This document shows, piece after piece, positions 6,381 to 7,538 of a stretch of 7,538 nucleotides of DNA; the first letter of the stretch is position 1, and each line of letters begins with the position of its first letter. Source of the DNA: Desulfobacterales bacterium (GTDB lineage: Bacteria > Desulfobacterota > Desulfobacteria > Desulfobacterales > Desulfosalsimonadaceae); the NCBI GenBank assembly GCA_018334855.1, contig JAGXLE010000066.1, positions 1 through 7,538 of the forward strand, read 5' to 3'. The notes beneath the pieces were generated by a model. It saw nothing but the letters and a program-made list of their open reading frames with translations. It searched no databases and was not told where the DNA came from. The position numbers and the translations under genes were made by a program.

Positions 6381-6391
6381 CGAATAATCAA

Positions 6392-6478
6392 TGGTGCCGA
6401 AGGCCGGATTTGAACCGGCACGGGCGGTGCCCACTACCCCCTCAAGATAGCGTGTCTACCAAATTCCACCACTTCGGC
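6392..6478 (-). tRNA. tRNA-Leu (anticodon GAG)
   Basis: This is an 87-nt class II tRNA with CCA encoded. The acceptor stem is GCCGAAG/CTTCGGC with discriminator A73, as expected for leucine tRNAs. The anticodon stem CTATC/GGTAG (one T-G pair) carries the loop TTGAGGG, giving anticodon GAG at 6443-6441, which reads CUC and CUU. The long variable arm has a GGGC/GCCC stem, and the T arm is GCCGG-TTCAAAT-CCGGC. It lies 42 nt downstream of secG with no terminator between, so it is probably processed from the tpiA-secG transcript. Confidence 0.96.
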
Positions 6479-6520
6479 ACGAAATCGGTTTTATTATGGC
6501 TGCCGCGGTGTGTTTGCCGG

Positions 6521-6895
6521 TCATTGTGAGTTGTTTGCCCCGTCTGATTGACCGGTCTGGCCCTGTTGTCCCTCCTGCGGGGGGGCAGGGGTTTCGCCGC
6601 CGGCCGGCGCCTGCTGGGTGCTTTGTTCGGCAGCGGGTTTCATGTCGCTGACCACGGACTTATCGCCGCTTTTCGACATAATAGCCAGCGAAAGCGAGGT
6701 CAGCATGAAGACGACCGCCGCAACCGTGGTTGCTTTGCCCAGAAAGGTCGACGCCCCGGTCTGGCCGAAAAGCGTCTGGTTGCCGGCGCCGCCGAACATG
6801 GCTCCCATGGACGCACCTTTGCCGGTCTGGAGCAAAACGATTCCGATCAGCGCAAAACAGACTATCAGGTGTATAATTATAATTAGTACATGCAT
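6521..6895 (-). CDS. secG: Preprotein translocase subunit SecG
   Basis: SecG is the small, non-essential subunit of the SecYEG channel in the inner membrane and helps SecA-driven protein export. The protein has 124 residues. TM1 spans about 2-22 (VLIIIIHLIVCFALIGIVLL). The conserved cytoplasmic loop follows (LLQTGKGASMGAMFGG, 21-36; then FGQTGA, 43-48), then TM2 at about 55-74. The tail (about 80-124) is low-complexity and rich in Gln, Pro, Gly and Ala, as is common and variable in this family. The ATG lies 2 nt after the tpiA stop (TAATAATG) with no clear ribosome site, so translation is probably coupled to tpiA. An alternative start within TM1 would damage the membrane segment and is unlikely. 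Confidence 0.96.
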   Translation of the reverse strand: MHVLIIIIHLIVCFALIGIVLLQTGKGASMGAMFGGAGNQTLFGQTGASTFLGKATTVAAVVFMLTSLSLAIMSKSGDKSVVSDMKPAAEQSTQQAPAGGETPAPPQEGQQGQTGQSDGANNSQ

Positions 6896-6897
6896 TA

Positions 6898-7538
6898 TTA
6901 AGAACGCTTATAGTTTATTATTTCACTGAAAGCATCAGGTTTAAGGCTGGCCCCGCCGACCAGCGCACCGTCGATGTCGGGCAGTGCCATTAACTCGGCG
7001 ATATTGCCGGGCTTTACGCTGCCGCCGTATAGAATCCGGGTTGCCCCGGCGGTTTCTTTGCCGAAGCGCTTTTCCAGAAACTCTCTGATCCAGGCATGAA
7101 CTTCCTGGGCCTGATCAGCAGTGGCGGTTTTGCCGGTGCCGATCGCCCATACCGGTTCGTATGCGATAACAGATCCGCCGAATTCTTCCGCAGTCAGACC
7201 TTCTAACCCGTTTTTCATTTGTTTGTCAAGTATGGAAAACGTTTTTTGCGCTTCACGCTCGGATTCGGTTTCACCCACGCATATTACAGGGACCAGGCCC
7301 GCGGCCAGGGCGGCTTTAATTTTCCTGTTTACGTTTTCGTCGGTTTCGCCGAAATACTGGCGGCGCTCTGAATGGCCTATAATAACGTATCTGCATCCCG
7401 CAGAGGCAAGCATGGGCCCTGATACCTCACCGGTGTAGGCGCCCTCGTTTTCCCAGAACAGGTTCTGGGCACCCAGCCCCACCGGGGTATCACGGATTAT
7501 CTTCGATACCACTGTCAGGGCGGTTGCCGGCGGGGCGA
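6898..7538 (-). CDS. tpiA: Triosephosphate isomerase (5' end beyond the window)
   Basis: The enzyme interconverts dihydroxyacetone phosphate and glyceraldehyde 3-phosphate in cytoplasmic glycolysis and gluconeogenesis. About 212 residues are visible. The frame stays open to the right edge ([12 protein letters not shown]...), so about 40 N-terminal residues, including the lysine of the NWK motif, lie outside. A GTG at 7512 is an internal valine codon, not the start. The visible catalytic residues are His in IIGHSERR (codon 7374-7372) and Glu in [11 protein letters not shown] (codon 7158-7156), the latter leading into mobile loop 6. The phosphate-binding YGGSVKPGN and GALVGGASL segments are intact. 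The [15 protein letters not shown] block and the C-terminus are normal for bacterial enzymes. The gene is first in the visible unit with secG and tRNA-Leu. Confidence 0.97.
   Translation of the reverse strand, partial: APPATALTVVSKIIRDTPVGLGAQNLFWENEGAYTGEVSGPMLASAGCRYVIIGHSERRQYFGETDENVNRKIKAALAAGLVPVICVGETESEREAQKTFSILDKQMKNGLEGLTAEEFGGSVIAYEPVWAIGTGKTATADQAQEVHAWIREFLEKRFGKETAGATRILYGGSVKPGNIAELMALPDIDGALVGGASLKPDAFSEIINYKRS

Noticed and set aside
6548..6929. Plus-strand ORFs of 112 and 103 codons
   Set aside because: Both are antisense to secG, whose membrane segments and GKGASMGA loop are unambiguous.
7510..7512. GTG as the start of tpiA
   Set aside because: The frame stays open to the window edge with APPATAL, a segment that belongs inside triosephosphate isomerase, so GTG is an internal valine codon.

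Overview
This is ordinary bacterial chromosomal DNA of medium GC content. It probably comes from an anaerobic Gram-negative of the Desulfobacterota (sulfate-reducer-like) type. That placement is an inference from the mix of families: a cysteine-rich DUF1847 protein, a DUF6765-like protein, a receiver-PAS-PAS-GGDEF protein and a tpiA-secG-tRNA-Leu string. No sequence comparison could be run. There are no insertion sequences, CRISPR arrays, phage genes or rRNA genes.

Layout from left to right. Positions 1-169 are non-coding and rich in short perfect inverted repeats. The only long plus-strand gene, polX (170-1903), encodes a DNA polymerase X with a C-terminal PHP phosphoesterase domain. Its stop lies 6 bp from the stop of a convergent minus-strand gene for a DUF1847 cysteine-rich protein (1910-2668). 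Upstream of that gene on the same strand is a receiver-PAS-PAS-diguanylate cyclase (2777-4462, TTG start). Next comes a DUF6765-like protein (4609-5661) whose His/Asp pattern resembles zinc-dependent phospholipase C and S1/P1-type enzymes. The three minus-strand genes are separated by gaps of 108 and 146 bp, so they need not form one operon.

A 385-bp intergenic stretch (5662-6046) carries a strong hairpin, a second inverted repeat and a plausible promoter. It leads into a 77-residue ribbon-helix-helix antitoxin gene (6047-6280, plus strand). The antitoxin stop overlaps an ATG (TAATG) where a VapC-type toxin would be expected, but the reading frame that follows closes after 9 codons, so the antitoxin looks orphaned.

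The right end is a minus-strand housekeeping transcription unit. It runs from tpiA (triosephosphate isomerase, 5' end cut by the window edge) through secG (SecYEG translocon subunit, 2 bp after tpiA) to tRNA-Leu(GAG), and ends at a textbook rho-independent terminator (6341-6380). This unit and the antitoxin gene converge on the terminator.

The window is mostly recognisable. The less explained parts are the DUF6765-like protein and its structured leader, the cysteine-rich DUF1847 protein, the apparently toxinless antitoxin, and the diguanylate cyclase with an altered receiver acidic pocket.
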